Shown here in pieces: positions 9,690-16,895 of a stretch of DNA of 36,947 nt; within the stretch, counting starts at the first letter, position 1, and the number at the start of each line of letters is the position of its first letter. The notes under the pieces were generated by a model that saw only the letters and a list, made by a program, of their open reading frames with translations, was not told where the DNA came from and searched no databases. Origin of the DNA: RBG-13-33-26 sp964430085 (lineage in GTDB: Archaea; Nanobdellota; Nanobdellia; Pacearchaeales; GW2011-AR1). Made by a program: the position numbers and the translations under genes. Where the stretch lies: contig CAYSES010000004.1 of NCBI GenBank assembly GCA_964430085.1, positions 1 to 36,947 of the forward strand, in the 5' to 3' direction.

Positions 9690-10604
9690 TTATTTTTTCG
9701 TTTCTTTTTCCTTTATCTTATCTTCTAGGTTAAGTTTTTCTATTAATTCTTTATACCTATTTCTTATCGTTACTTCGGTTATCCCAGCAATATCTGCTAC
9801 TTCTCTTTGTGTTTTTTTCTCATCATTCATTAAGGCAGCTACATAAAGCGCTGCAGCAGCAATTCCTGCAGGACCTCTTCCAGAGGTTAATTCTACAGCC
9901 TCTGCTTTTTTTAATACACTCAATGCATCATTTTGTGTTTTAGGAGAAAGTTTTAGAACTGATGAGAATCTTGAAATGTAATCTTTTGGCGAACTTTGTT
10001 TTACTTTGATTCCCAGCTTTCTAATTATAAATCTGTAAGTTCTTCCTATTTCTTTTCTTTCAACATCTGATGCAGTAGCCATCTCATCAAGGGTTCTTGG
10101 TATATTATAGCTTCTACAAGCAGCATAAAGACATGCAGCGATCACGGATTCCATGCTTCTCCCCCTAACTAATCCCCTTTGCAAAACATAATTATAAATT
10201 CGTGATGCTTCATCTCTAACGACATTAGGGAGATTGAGATATGATGCAATAACTCTCAATTCAGCCATTGCTAATCTTAAATTTCTTTCAATAGATGTTG
10301 AAACTCTTTCCTGCCATTTTTTTAATCTTAAAAATTTTCTTGTTTGTCCTGGTTCAAGTTTATAAATATCTGAAATTTCTCCGACATTTGTTGTTAGCCC
10401 CTTATCAAATTTTTGCATACTTATAGGAGCTCCCCCTCTGCCCTTTTTTTCATCTTTATCAAATTTGCCATGCAAATCCATGCCACTATCAGTCATCTTT
10501 TCTTCAACTACAAGACCACAATCATTACAAATTATCTCTCCGAGATGAGAATCATAAGTTAAATTTATGCTTCCACATTCTGGACATTTTTTTACAAAAC
10601 TCAT
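9690..10604 (-). CDS. tfb: transcription initiation factor IIB (TFB)
   Basis: A 304-residue general transcription factor that bridges TBP on the TATA box and RNA polymerase. The N-terminal zinc ribbon has Cys7, Cys10, Cys26 and Cys29. A B-reader/linker segment follows to about residue 100, then two cyclin-like repeats (about 110-200 and 205-295). The second repeat carries the helix-turn-helix TQREVADIAGITEVTIRNRY, which contacts the BRE upstream of TATA. Length is normal for archaeal TFB. A TATA-like GTTTATAAA lies about 40 bases upstream. It sits between tRNA-Leu and eS8, all on the minus strand, each with its own promoter-like sequence. Confidence 0.96.
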   Translation of the reverse strand: MSFVKKCPECGSINLTYDSHLGEIICNDCGLVVEEKMTDSGMDLHGKFDKDEKKGRGGAPISMQKFDKGLTTNVGEISDIYKLEPGQTRKFLRLKKWQERVSTSIERNLRLAMAELRVIASYLNLPNVVRDEASRIYNYVLQRGLVRGRSMESVIAACLYAACRSYNIPRTLDEMATASDVERKEIGRTYRFIIRKLGIKVKQSSPKDYISRFSSVLKLSPKTQNDALSVLKKAEAVELTSGRGPAGIAAAALYVAALMNDEKKTQREVADIAGITEVTIRNRYKELIEKLNLEDKIKEKETKK

Positions 10605-10709
10605 TTTATGTTCAAAAAAAGGTTTTTAGACTATGCTTTATAAACTTTTCCTTATATAAATGTTCCCTTTTTTGTAACTATGTCTTAGAAGCAAAAGTTT
10701 ATGCTATTT

Positions 10710-11081
10710 TCACTTATTTTTTTCTATAAATATCCCATTAATTATCCCTTCTTGGGTAGGTCTATTTGTTATCTTAATTTTTCCAAGATCTGTTAACACA
10801 ATTGTTCCTTTTGTTATGATATTTTGTCTCGCTAAGAATCTATTTGATGGAGTTTCAATAACGTTTTTTATTTCTAATTTTTTGTTTTTTCCTTTATCTT
10901 CTTTTACATTTACAAATTGTGCTCTTGATAAAAATACTTTTTTATTTCCCCCATCTATTCTTTTTGTTTTTCTTTTTTCTGGTCCAATCTTTACAACTCT
11001 CTTTTGCCCAGCTATTTCATATAACTTTTTTTTTCTATTTCTAATATATCTCCCCCCCGAAATTTTTCTTCCTTTATTCAT
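10710..11081 (-). CDS. rps8e: small ribosomal subunit protein eS8
   Basis: A 123-residue basic protein matching archaeal eS8: an N-terminal GRKISGGRYIRNRKKKLYE stretch, then NVIETPSNRFLARQNIITKG and the C-terminal TDLGKIKITNRPTQEG. The family has no bacterial counterpart. A TATA box at about 11102-11111 lies 26 bases before the ATG and faces the promoter of the Lsm gene, so the two are divergently transcribed from a 90-base spacer. Confidence 0.95.
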   Translation of the reverse strand: MNKGRKISGGRYIRNRKKKLYEIAGQKRVVKIGPEKRKTKRIDGGNKKVFLSRAQFVNVKEDKGKNKKLEIKNVIETPSNRFLARQNIITKGTIVLTDLGKIKITNRPTQEGIINGIFIEKNK

Positions 11082-11101
11082 ACTAAGATTTTTAGTTTTT
11101 G

Positions 11102-11149
11102 ATTTAAATATCTTTCTGTAAGAGATTTTTGTTTCGAAACTTTTATAAA
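11102..11149. promoter_or_regulatory. divergent promoter pair between eS8 and Lsm genes
   Basis: On the minus strand ATATTTAAATC sits 26 bases before the eS8 ATG. On the plus strand a BRE-like CGAAAC (about 11135-11140) followed by TTTATAAA (11142-11149) sits about 25 bases before the Lsm ATG. Both are consistent with leaderless transcripts. Confidence 0.5.
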
Positions 11150-11170
11150 TCAGTTATAATGAGATAGATT

Positions 11171-11419
11171 ATGGTTAACGGAATTGAACGACCTTTGGAT
11201 TTATTGAATAACTCAAAGGGTAAAGAAGTTTTAGTTTATTTGAAAGGAGACAAACAATTTGTAGGAACTTTGTTAGCATTTGATATCCATATAAACCTTG
11301 TATTAGATAATATAAAGGAAATTCAAAATAACGAAGTAAAAAGAAACTTAGGCTTGACTTTTCTTAGAGGAGATACAATAATTTGTATTTCTCCAGCATC
11401 AACTGCTTTGAAGAAATAA
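11171..11419 (+). CDS. Sm-like archaeal protein (SmAP/Lsm)
   Basis: An 82-residue protein with an Sm fold. The Sm1 segment includes GKEVLVYLKGDKQFVGTLLA with FDIHINLVLDN following, and the Sm2 motif is LRGDTIICIS. Members form heptameric or hexameric rings that bind oligo-U RNA and take part in RNA metabolism. Length is normal. It stands just upstream of RNase Z on the same strand with a 46-base spacer that holds a separate TATA-like TTTTATATTC, so the genes are close but perhaps not one operon. Confidence 0.93.
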   Translation: MVNGIERPLDLLNNSKGKEVLVYLKGDKQFVGTLLAFDIHINLVLDNIKEIQNNEVKRNLGLTFLRGDTIICISPASTALKK

Positions 11420-11465
11420 GTTTTATATTCATAACAAATAAAAACTCTTTTTTCTTTTATTCATA

Positions 11466-12368
11466 ATGCCGGAAAAAATTAAATTGATATTTCTAGGAAC
11501 CTCTGATGCTATCCCAAGTATTAAAAGAAATCATACTTCTATTTGGTTAAATTACAAAAATGAGAATATTTTAATAGATTGTGGAGAAGGAACACAAAGA
11601 CAAATTAGAAAAGCTAAATTGAATCCTTGTAAAATAACAAAAATTCTTATTACTCACTGGCATGGTGATCATGTTTTGGGAATTCCTGGATTGTTACAGA
11701 CATTAAATTTTAGTGGCTATAATAAGATTCTTTCAATATATGGCCCAAAAGGGACAAAAGAATTCATGAAAAATATAATGAAAACCTTTGCTTTTCAAGG
11801 AAAATTTAAATTAGATATAAGAGAGGTTAATGGGAAATTTTTTGAGAATAATGATTTTTATCTTGAATCAGAAAAAATGACCCATGGTATTCCCTGTAAT
11901 GCTTATTCATTTATGAAAAAGGGAGTTTTAAAGATTGATAAAAAGAAACTAACAAAAATAAAAATTCAGGGACCGATTTTAAAAAAATTGAAAGAAGGAA
12001 AAGATATTATCTATAAAGGAAAAAAATATCTCGCAAAAGATTTTACTTATAGTGATGAATCTCATAAAATTTCTTTTGTTTTTGATACCTCCCTCAATAA
12101 TCGTATCATTCCCTTTGTAAAAAATTCTGATTTATTGATATGTGAATCAACTTTTGGACCAGAACTTAAAGAGAAAGCAGAAGGATATAAACACCTTACA
12201 GTAAAACAGACTGCTGAGATTGCAAAAATGTCTCATTCTAAGAAATTAATTATCACTCATCTAAGTCAAAGGTACAATAAACATCCTCAAAAAATTCTAG
12301 AGGCGGCAAAAAAAACCTTTAAAAATTCTTTTTTAGTTAATGACTTTGACGTTATAACAATAAAATAA
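11466..12368 (+). CDS. rnz: ribonuclease Z (tRNA 3' processing endonuclease)
   Basis: A 300-residue metallo-beta-lactamase-fold nuclease that cuts the 3' trailer from pre-tRNAs before CCA addition. Visible motifs are FLGTSDAIPS near the N-terminus, LIDCGEGTQRQI, the zinc-binding HWHGDH at residues 64-69, FVFDTS and the late ITHLSQRY histidine. Length fits the short RNase Z form. The gene converges on tRNA-Arg(TCT): only one base separates its stop codon from the tRNA discriminator base. CCA is not encoded in any tRNA here, consistent with a need for this enzyme. Confidence 0.95.
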   Translation: MPEKIKLIFLGTSDAIPSIKRNHTSIWLNYKNENILIDCGEGTQRQIRKAKLNPCKITKILITHWHGDHVLGIPGLLQTLNFSGYNKILSIYGPKGTKEFMKNIMKTFAFQGKFKLDIREVNGKFFENNDFYLESEKMTHGIPCNAYSFMKKGVLKIDKKKLTKIKIQGPILKKLKEGKDIIYKGKKYLAKDFTYSDESHKISFVFDTSLNNRIIPFVKNSDLLICESTFGPELKEKAEGYKHLTVKQTAEIAKMSHSKKLIITHLSQRYNKHPQKILEAAKKTFKNSFLVNDFDVITIK

Positions 12369-12369
12369 A

Positions 12370-12444
12370 TGCCCCCGACAGGATTTGAACCTGCGACCCT
12401 TAGCTTAGAAGGCTAATGCTCTATCCAGGCTGAGCTACAGGGGC
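12370..12444 (-). tRNA. tRNA-Arg (anticodon TCT)
   Basis: A minus-strand cloverleaf of 75 bases with A73. The acceptor GCCCCTG pairs with CGGGGGC (one wobble). The anticodon stem TTAGC/GCTAA encloses CTTCTAA, anticodon TCT, reading AGA/AGG, the arginine codons favoured in this AT-rich genome. The T-loop TTCAAAT is normal. There is no intron. Confidence 0.95.
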
Positions 12445-12529
12445 TTAATATTACTTATTTAATAGCCTTTAAAAGTTTTATATTTAGTAATAAATAATTT
12501 TAAATAAGTAAACCCTTTGATTAATTCAT
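12445..12529. promoter_or_regulatory. divergent tRNA promoter spacer
   Basis: This 85-base AT-rich spacer separates the 5' ends of tRNA-Arg and tRNA-Cys. TTTTAAATA at about 12499-12507 lies about 27 bases before tRNA-Cys. On the other strand ACTTTAAAA lies about 25-30 bases before tRNA-Arg. Each is a plausible TATA element; no gene is seen in the spacer. Confidence 0.45.
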
Positions 12530-12602
12530 GCGGAGGTGGCACAGCGGCTACTGCATTCGCCTGCAGAGCGAATATTCGTGGGTTCGAGTCCCACCCTCCG
12601 CT
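12530..12602 (+). tRNA. tRNA-Cys (anticodon GCA)
   Basis: A 73-base cloverleaf. The acceptor GCGGAGG pairs with CCTCCGC. The anticodon stem TTCGC/GCGAA holds CTGCAGA, anticodon GCA. The discriminator is U73, the identity base for cysteine. The T-loop TTCGAGT is normal. There is no intron. Confidence 0.95.
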
Positions 12603-12655
12603 TTTCTAAAAAAGAAGTAAATAAATTTATATATTGTAGTGCCTAATAATCTTTT

Positions 12656-14311
12656 ATGGCATTTATTGTTAAGAAAAAAGTTAATGGTAAAGATTACTTT
12701 TATCTTAATGAAAATAAAAGAATTGAAGGCAAGGTAAAAACAAAAACTTTAGCATACCTCGGAAAAACAAAAAAACAAGCTGAAAAGAAGGCACATGAAA
12801 TAATGAAAAAAATGGACAACAAAACGAACACAAAAGAAAAACAAAAATTTAAGACAAATCCTCCAACATCAATTTCAGTTGAAGATATGGCAATTTTTTG
12901 TAAGAGAAAAGGATTTGTTTATCAATCAGGAGAGATTTACGGAGGATTTGCTGGTTTTTGGGATTTTGGAGTTTTAGGAGCGGAATTAAAAAATAATATA
13001 AAAAAAGAATGGTGGAAATTTCATGTATGGCAAAGAAGAGATGTTAAGGGAATTGATGGGAGTATAATAACAAATCCGAAAGTATGGGAAGCGTCTGGAC
13101 ATGTTGGCCATTTTGTTGATGTCGCAGTGATTAATAAAAAAACAAAAGAAAAATTTAAGATTGATAAACATGAAATAAAAAATTACGCAAATAACTCGAA
13201 TTACGAAATCAAAGGAGAATTTAATCCAATGTTCACGACCCAGGTTGGACCAGTAATAAATGATTCCATCAAAGCTTATCTTAGGCCCGAAACAGCACAA
13301 TTAATATTTACGAATTTTAAATCTGTTTATGAGAATGAAAGAATGAAACTTCCTTGCGGAATAGCCCAAATAGGAAAAGCTTTTAGAAATGAAATTGCTC
13401 CTCGAGATTTCTTATTTAGGTGCAGGGAATTTGAACAAATGGAAATTGAATATTTTGTTAATCCTGAAGAAAAGATGCCTTATGAGATCCCTGATGTTGA
13501 TATTTTAATTTATTCTGAAGAAATGCAAAATAAAAAACAAGAAATGGAAAAAATGAAAATAAAAAAAGCTTTTGAAAAAGGAATAATAAAAACTAATTGG
13601 CATGCTTATTGGCTTGCTAAGGAATATGACTGGTTTGTTTTATTAGGTGCTAACCCCCAGAAATTTAGATTAAGACAACATGTCTCTGATGAAAAAAGTC
13701 ATTATTCGTCTGATACTTGGGACTTAGAATATAATTTCCCTTTTGGATGGAAAGAACTTTTGGGAATGGCAAATCGAGGAAATTATGATCTAAAACAACA
13801 CGAAAAATTTTCTAAAAAAGACCTTAAAATAATGGATGAGAAAACTGGGAAAAAGATTCTCCCGCATGTTATTTGTGAACCAAGTTTAGGAGTTGAAAGG
13901 GCTTTTTTGGTTTTTATGTTTGATTCTTATTTTTATGATGAAGAAAGAAAAAATATTGTTTTGCATTTACATCCTAAAATCGCTCCTATCAAGGCCGCAA
14001 TTTTTCCCATTGTAAAAAGACCAGAATTAGAAAAAATAGCTGTTAATGTTTTTGACATTCTAAAAAAAGAATGGAATGTTGTTTATGATGAATCTGGAAG
14101 CATAGGACGCAGATATTCAAGGAATGATGAAATCGGAACTCCTTTTTGTATAACTATCGACGAAGAATCCATAAAAAAGAATGATGTTACAATTAGGGAA
14201 AGAAACACAAAAAAACAAATTAGAGTAAAAATTTCTGAATTAAAAGAAATTCTTAAGGAATTAATAAACAATGAATTAGAATTTGTTAAAGCAGGCAAAT
14301 TAATAACCTGA
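12656..14311 (+). CDS. glyS: glycyl-tRNA synthetase with extra N-terminal module
   Basis: A 551-residue class II synthetase of the homodimer type that charges tRNA-Gly. Residues 1-50 are an extra basic module (FIVKKKVNGKDYFYL, then AYLGKTKKQAEKKA) not part of the standard enzyme. The catalytic core starts near residue 75 with CKRKGFVYQSGEIYGGFAGF. Motif 2 is FRNEIAPRDFLFRCREFEQ (about 243-262) and motif 3 is EPSLGVERAFL (from about residue 408). The C-terminal anticodon-binding domain starts near 440. The insertion that carries zinc cysteines in many relatives is short here and has no cysteine. TATA at 12624-12634 lies 26 bases before the ATG, supporting a leaderless start and the presence of the extra module in the product. 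Confidence 0.95.
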   Translation: MAFIVKKKVNGKDYFYLNENKRIEGKVKTKTLAYLGKTKKQAEKKAHEIMKKMDNKTNTKEKQKFKTNPPTSISVEDMAIFCKRKGFVYQSGEIYGGFAGFWDFGVLGAELKNNIKKEWWKFHVWQRRDVKGIDGSIITNPKVWEASGHVGHFVDVAVINKKTKEKFKIDKHEIKNYANNSNYEIKGEFNPMFTTQVGPVINDSIKAYLRPETAQLIFTNFKSVYENERMKLPCGIAQIGKAFRNEIAPRDFLFRCREFEQMEIEYFVNPEEKMPYEIPDVDILIYSEEMQNKKQEMEKMKIKKAFEKGIIKTNWHAYWLAKEYDWFVLLGANPQKFRLRQHVSDEKSHYSSDTWDLEYNFPFGWKELLGMANRGNYDLKQHEKFSKKDLKIMDEKTGKKILPHVICEPSLGVERAFLVFMFDSYFYDEERKNIVLHLHPKIAPIKAAIFPIVKRPELEKIAVNVFDILKKEWNVVYDESGSIGRRYSRNDEIGTPFCITIDEESIKKNDVTIRERNTKKQIRVKISELKEILKELINNELEFVKAGKLIT

Positions 14312-14406
14312 TTTTATCGACGTTATTTCTAACAAAAAATCTTTTTTAAAATTTTTTTTACAAAAAATTTATAAACAATAGTTTCTTAATAAAAATAATT
14401 AAAATT

Positions 14407-14412
14407 GAGGTG
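14407..14412 (+). promoter_or_regulatory. Shine-Dalgarno site of the 29-aa lysine-rich gene
   Basis: GAGGTG ends 6 bases before the ATG at 14419. A TATA-like TTTATAAAC lies further upstream (about 14369), leaving room for a short leader. This ribosome binding site is the main support that the tiny gene is translated. Confidence 0.6.
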
Positions 14413-14418
14413 AAAAAA

Positions 14419-14508
14419 ATGGCAGCTAAAAAGAAAAAGACTAAGAAAAAAACAACAAAGAAAAAGCCAATGAAGAAGAAGTCTAAAGCTAAGAAGAAAA
14501 AGAGATAA
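14419..14508 (+). CDS. 29-aa lysine-rich basic peptide
   Basis: The peptide starts MAAKKKKTKKKTTKKKPMKK and continues with KKSKAKKKKR. It is about two-thirds lysine, has no acidic or hydrophobic core residues, and resembles tails of histone H1 or basic nucleoid proteins. A good Shine-Dalgarno site stands 6 bases before the ATG and a TATA box precedes it, so translation is likely despite the low complexity. A nucleic-acid-binding or charge-neutralising role is inference. The tail of TFE in this window has a similar composition. Confidence 0.6.
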   Translation: MAAKKKKTKKKTTKKKPMKKKSKAKKKKR

Positions 14509-14548
14509 TCTTTTTTAATAGCCTAACGCCTTTTTTTAATTTTTTAAT

Positions 14549-14941
14549 TTATGTTCTTTTTCTCTTTATTTTTTTAATATATGTATAAGAATAAATTGCT
14601 ATTGATATGACGCTCCCAGTTAAGTCAGTTAATATATCATTAATGCTAGCATTTCTTCCTGGGATAAATGTTTGATGGATCTCATCTAAAAAAGCGTAAA
14701 GGATAGAAATTATTAATGCAATAAAGATATACCTAACTTTTATTTTTTTATTTCCTTTTATGGTAATAAAAAGAAAAAAAGTAAATAAGAAAAATACTAT
14801 AAAATGGTATATTACTGAAAGAGGGATTATCCCTCTTTGATTTGAAATTGAATCTATACTTGAAAAAAAGAATATCTCCACTGCAATTAATATCATAAAA
14901 ATGAACGATCTAATTCGTCTTTTTTCAATCCAGTTTATCAT
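14549..14941 (-). CDS. VanZ-like membrane protein
   Basis: A 130-residue protein with about four membrane helices and the VanZ-family signature DEIHQTFIPGRNASINDILTD before the last helix. VanZ relatives are widespread membrane proteins; only the founding member is linked to teicoplanin resistance, so the role here is unknown. The ATG lies just 8 bases downstream of the 3' end of tRNA-Met on the same strand, leaving no room for a separate promoter outside the tRNA. Cotranscription with the tRNA and release by 3' tRNA processing is therefore likely. Confidence 0.85.
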   Translation of the reverse strand: MINWIEKRRIRSFIFMILIAVEIFFFSSIDSISNQRGIIPLSVIYHFIVFFLFTFFLFITIKGNKKIKVRYIFIALIISILYAFLDEIHQTFIPGRNASINDILTDLTGSVISIAIYSYTYIKKIKRKRT

Positions 14942-14949
14942 AATGGCTA

Positions 14950-15023
14950 TGTCTCTGGGGAGATTTTAACTCCCGACCTCTGCCTCATGAGAGCAGCGCT
15001 CTAAACAACTGAGCTACAGAGAC
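14950..15023 (-). tRNA. tRNA-Met (anticodon CAT), with U19-A56
   Basis: A 74-base cloverleaf with A73: acceptor GTCTCTG/CAGAGAC, D-stem GCTC/GAGC, anticodon stem CTGCT/GGCAG around loop CTCATGA, T-stem GGGAG/CTCCC. The D-loop is AGTTGTTTA, so position 19 is T instead of G. The T-loop is TTAAAAT, so position 56 is A instead of C. The two changes restore a Watson-Crick pair. Acceptor and D-arm look like an elongator tRNA-Met; a tRNA-Ile that reads AUA through a modified CAT anticodon cannot be excluded. It is not an initiator type. TATA (about 15042-15053) lies about 25 bases upstream. Confidence 0.9.
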
Positions 15024-15060
15024 AAAAATGAAAAGAAAAAGATAATTTAAAAGTTTTTAC

Positions 15061-15252
15061 TTATTTGATAGAATCCATTTCTTCCTTCTTATTTTTTGCA
15101 GTTAAACCCGCAAGTTGATTTCTTATCTTTTTCCCTATATTCAGGCCCTCTAAAATTTGTTTATTTTTATTAAAGTTTCCACTAAATTTTACACCATTAT
15201 TTGTTAAAATTTTAGCAGCCTTTCTTATTGATTTTGATTTTATCTTACCCAT
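15061..15252 (-). CDS. rps17e: small ribosomal subunit protein eS17
   Basis: A 63-residue basic protein matching archaeal eS17: MGKIKSKSIRKAAKIL at the start, then a GVKFSGNFNKNKQILEGL segment and the conserved KIRNQLAGL near the end. Archaeal eS17 is normally about 60-70 residues. A TATA-like CTTTAAATAAG lies about 25 bases before the ATG, inside the short gap to the upstream winged-helix gene. Confidence 0.9.
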   Translation of the reverse strand: MGKIKSKSIRKAAKILTNNGVKFSGNFNKNKQILEGLNIGKKIRNQLAGLTAKNKKEEMDSIK

Positions 15253-15297
15253 ATTATCTTTTCTTTTTTTGCTTATTTAAAGGTTTCTTTTGTGATC

Positions 15298-16155
15298 TTA
15301 TTCTATTTTATTTATCTCCGAAAGATCTTTTATTGCAAGAATGAGATCATTTAATTTTTTTGGTGGTTCTCCTAAACTTAAAAGGATATATGGAAGTTTT
15401 TGATCTAATGCTTTTTTATGAGCTCTTATCAAATCTGTATCAATTATCCTTTTTTTATTATAGGCTATTAATAATCTTTCTTCATTATTTTCGTTTACCT
15501 TTAATGTTAGACTATTTTTATCAAAACCCTGAATATCTCTTATCTCTATATTTTTGTTATTAAGAAATTCTTTTATTTTATTAAAGAAATTATCATCTCT
15601 TTTTTTGCTTGTCGCCGCCTTTTTTTTAGGGGATTTCTTTTTTATTATCTTTTTTGTTTCAAGGGTTTCTGAAGATTTTTTATCAAAAATTCCTAATTCT
15701 TTTCCCTTGTCTTGATTTTCTTTTTTTTGTTCATTTTTTAATTCGGTTTCTGGAATGATAAAATATCGCCAGTATATTTCTTCTTCTCTCTTAAAAGGGA
15801 TAGCAAAATCTTTTATCTCTCTTAATGCCACCCTAATTGAAGGTTCTTGGTCAGCATCTTTAAGAAATTTTTTTTCTTTTAAGATAATAAAAGCCTCTTT
15901 TTCCTTACTCTTTAGGTAATTAGAAAATTTTTCAAGTTGAGATTCTTGTCCTGGAATAAAATAAAGGGGAGAACTTCCTATCTTTAAATTACTTATCTTA
16001 ATCTTTTTTTCATGAAATAATTCCGAAAGAAAAGCTGAAGCAAAAAGGATACTCAATCCAGTTTCCTTTGATATGTGAACTGGAAGACTTGGCCCTCTTA
16101 GCCTTATAAATGTAATTATTTTCTCTTTTATTTGCATTGCATTTTGATCTGACAT
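15298..16155 (-). CDS. winged-helix protein with basic linker, unknown function
   Basis: A 285-residue protein in three parts. Residues about 5-70 look like a winged helix-turn-helix (ITFIRLRGPSLPVHISKETG and following helix). The middle holds a mixed alpha/beta segment and then a lysine-rich linker (about 165-190, including KKIIKKKSPKKKAA). The C-terminal part (about 195-285) is a small alpha/beta domain that loosely recalls nuclease-like folds, but I see no convincing catalytic set. It lies 34 bases downstream of endA on the same strand and upstream of eS17. A DNA- or RNA-binding regulator is inferred only. Confidence 0.6.
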   Translation of the reverse strand: MSDQNAMQIKEKIITFIRLRGPSLPVHISKETGLSILFASAFLSELFHEKKIKISNLKIGSSPLYFIPGQESQLEKFSNYLKSKEKEAFIILKEKKFLKDADQEPSIRVALREIKDFAIPFKREEEIYWRYFIIPETELKNEQKKENQDKGKELGIFDKKSSETLETKKIIKKKSPKKKAATSKKRDDNFFNKIKEFLNNKNIEIRDIQGFDKNSLTLKVNENNEERLLIAYNKKRIIDTDLIRAHKKALDQKLPYILLSLGEPPKKLNDLILAIKDLSEINKIE

Positions 16156-16189
16156 ACTTTTGAGAAAGTAAGATGATTAATAAAATTTA

Positions 16190-16708
16190 TTATGGTTTAA
16201 TCCATCTTACTTCATAATAACTTATGTCTCCTTCTTCATCTACAATCGCTAAAAGTAAGTTCTTTTTTGTTGAATGCGCAATTCTGTTTTTTGCGGAAAA
16301 TTCATGCCAAGTTAATCTGTTTGATTCATGTTCTGCAAAAACAATCCATTTAGCATGTTGTTTACCTGGATGAGAACCTTTTTCATAAACTCTAAAATCT
16401 GCTCCAAATTTTAATGCTGTTTTTATGATATATCCTCTTTCTCTTAAATCTTTAAAGACAGGATATTTGATTTGGATTTTTTTATCAATTCTCCTGCACT
16501 TCCCAATAAAATCTTTTTCAGGGATTTTTTTATTTTTTGAGAAAATTTCCATTTTACCTTTTTTAACTAAAAATAATGCTTCTGATAATGAATATTGGAT
16601 TCTATTGTCCTTAGGTTCACCAAAATAACTTTTTTTGTTTAGAGAATATGCACTTGTATCTGTACTTGAAATTATTTCTCCCACTATGTAAGCCTTTATT
16701 TTCTCCAT
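16190..16708 (-). CDS. endA: tRNA-splicing endonuclease
   Basis: A 172-residue endonuclease that excises introns from pre-tRNAs at bulge-helix-bulge structures. The catalytic triad is visible: Tyr108 (FRVYEKG), His118 (GKQHAKW) and Lys149 (HSTKKNLLLA), with the same spacing (10 and 31) as in the Methanocaldococcus enzyme. Length fits the short archaeal subunit that forms homotetramers. The ATG at 16708 is preferred over a TTG two codons upstream because TATA (about 16729-16738) is 25 bases before it. None of the six tRNAs in this window has an intron. Confidence 0.94.
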   Translation of the reverse strand: MEKIKAYIVGEIISSTDTSAYSLNKKSYFGEPKDNRIQYSLSEALFLVKKGKMEIFSKNKKIPEKDFIGKCRRIDKKIQIKYPVFKDLRERGYIIKTALKFGADFRVYEKGSHPGKQHAKWIVFAEHESNRLTWHEFSAKNRIAHSTKKNLLLAIVDEEGDISYYEVRWIKP

Positions 16709-16729
16709 CAGCAAAAATAGGAAAAAGTA

Positions 16730-16743
16730 ATATTTAAAAATAT
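16730..16743. promoter_or_regulatory. near-palindromic TATA element
   Basis: ATATTTAAAAATAT reads as a TATA box on both strands. It lies about 25-30 bases before the endA ATG on the minus strand and about 20-30 bases before a 23-codon reading frame (16762) on the plus strand. It could act as a bidirectional promoter. Confidence 0.4.
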
Positions 16744-16761
16744 GCTTTACACTGCTAATTT

Positions 16762-16833
16762 ATGGAAGCTGCAAAGGTTAATCTTTTATTGAATTTTCCT
16801 TTAGTAGTCTTAGTTCTCTTAGTCTTATTTTAA
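16762..16833 (+). CDS. possible 23-aa membrane microprotein
   Basis: The frame encodes MEAAKVNLLLNFPLVVLVLL followed by VLF, a short start and one hydrophobic helix. It begins about 26 bases after a bidirectional TATA-like element, the same spacing as real leaderless genes here. There is no further support, and such short hydrophobic frames arise easily in AT-rich DNA. The remaining bases to 16895 contain only a TATA-like TTATATTTTA (about 16858) for the next gene. Confidence 0.3.
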   Translation: MEAAKVNLLLNFPLVVLVLLVLF

Positions 16834-16895
16834 CATCTCAATTTTTTTTGGGATGAAATTATATTTTATTGAGAGAACTCTAAATTAAATTTTAT

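Noticed and set aside
10816..11121. 101-codon plus-strand frame opposite eS8
   Set aside because: It is a Phe/Leu-rich shadow of the basic ribosomal protein gene and crosses the eS8 promoter.
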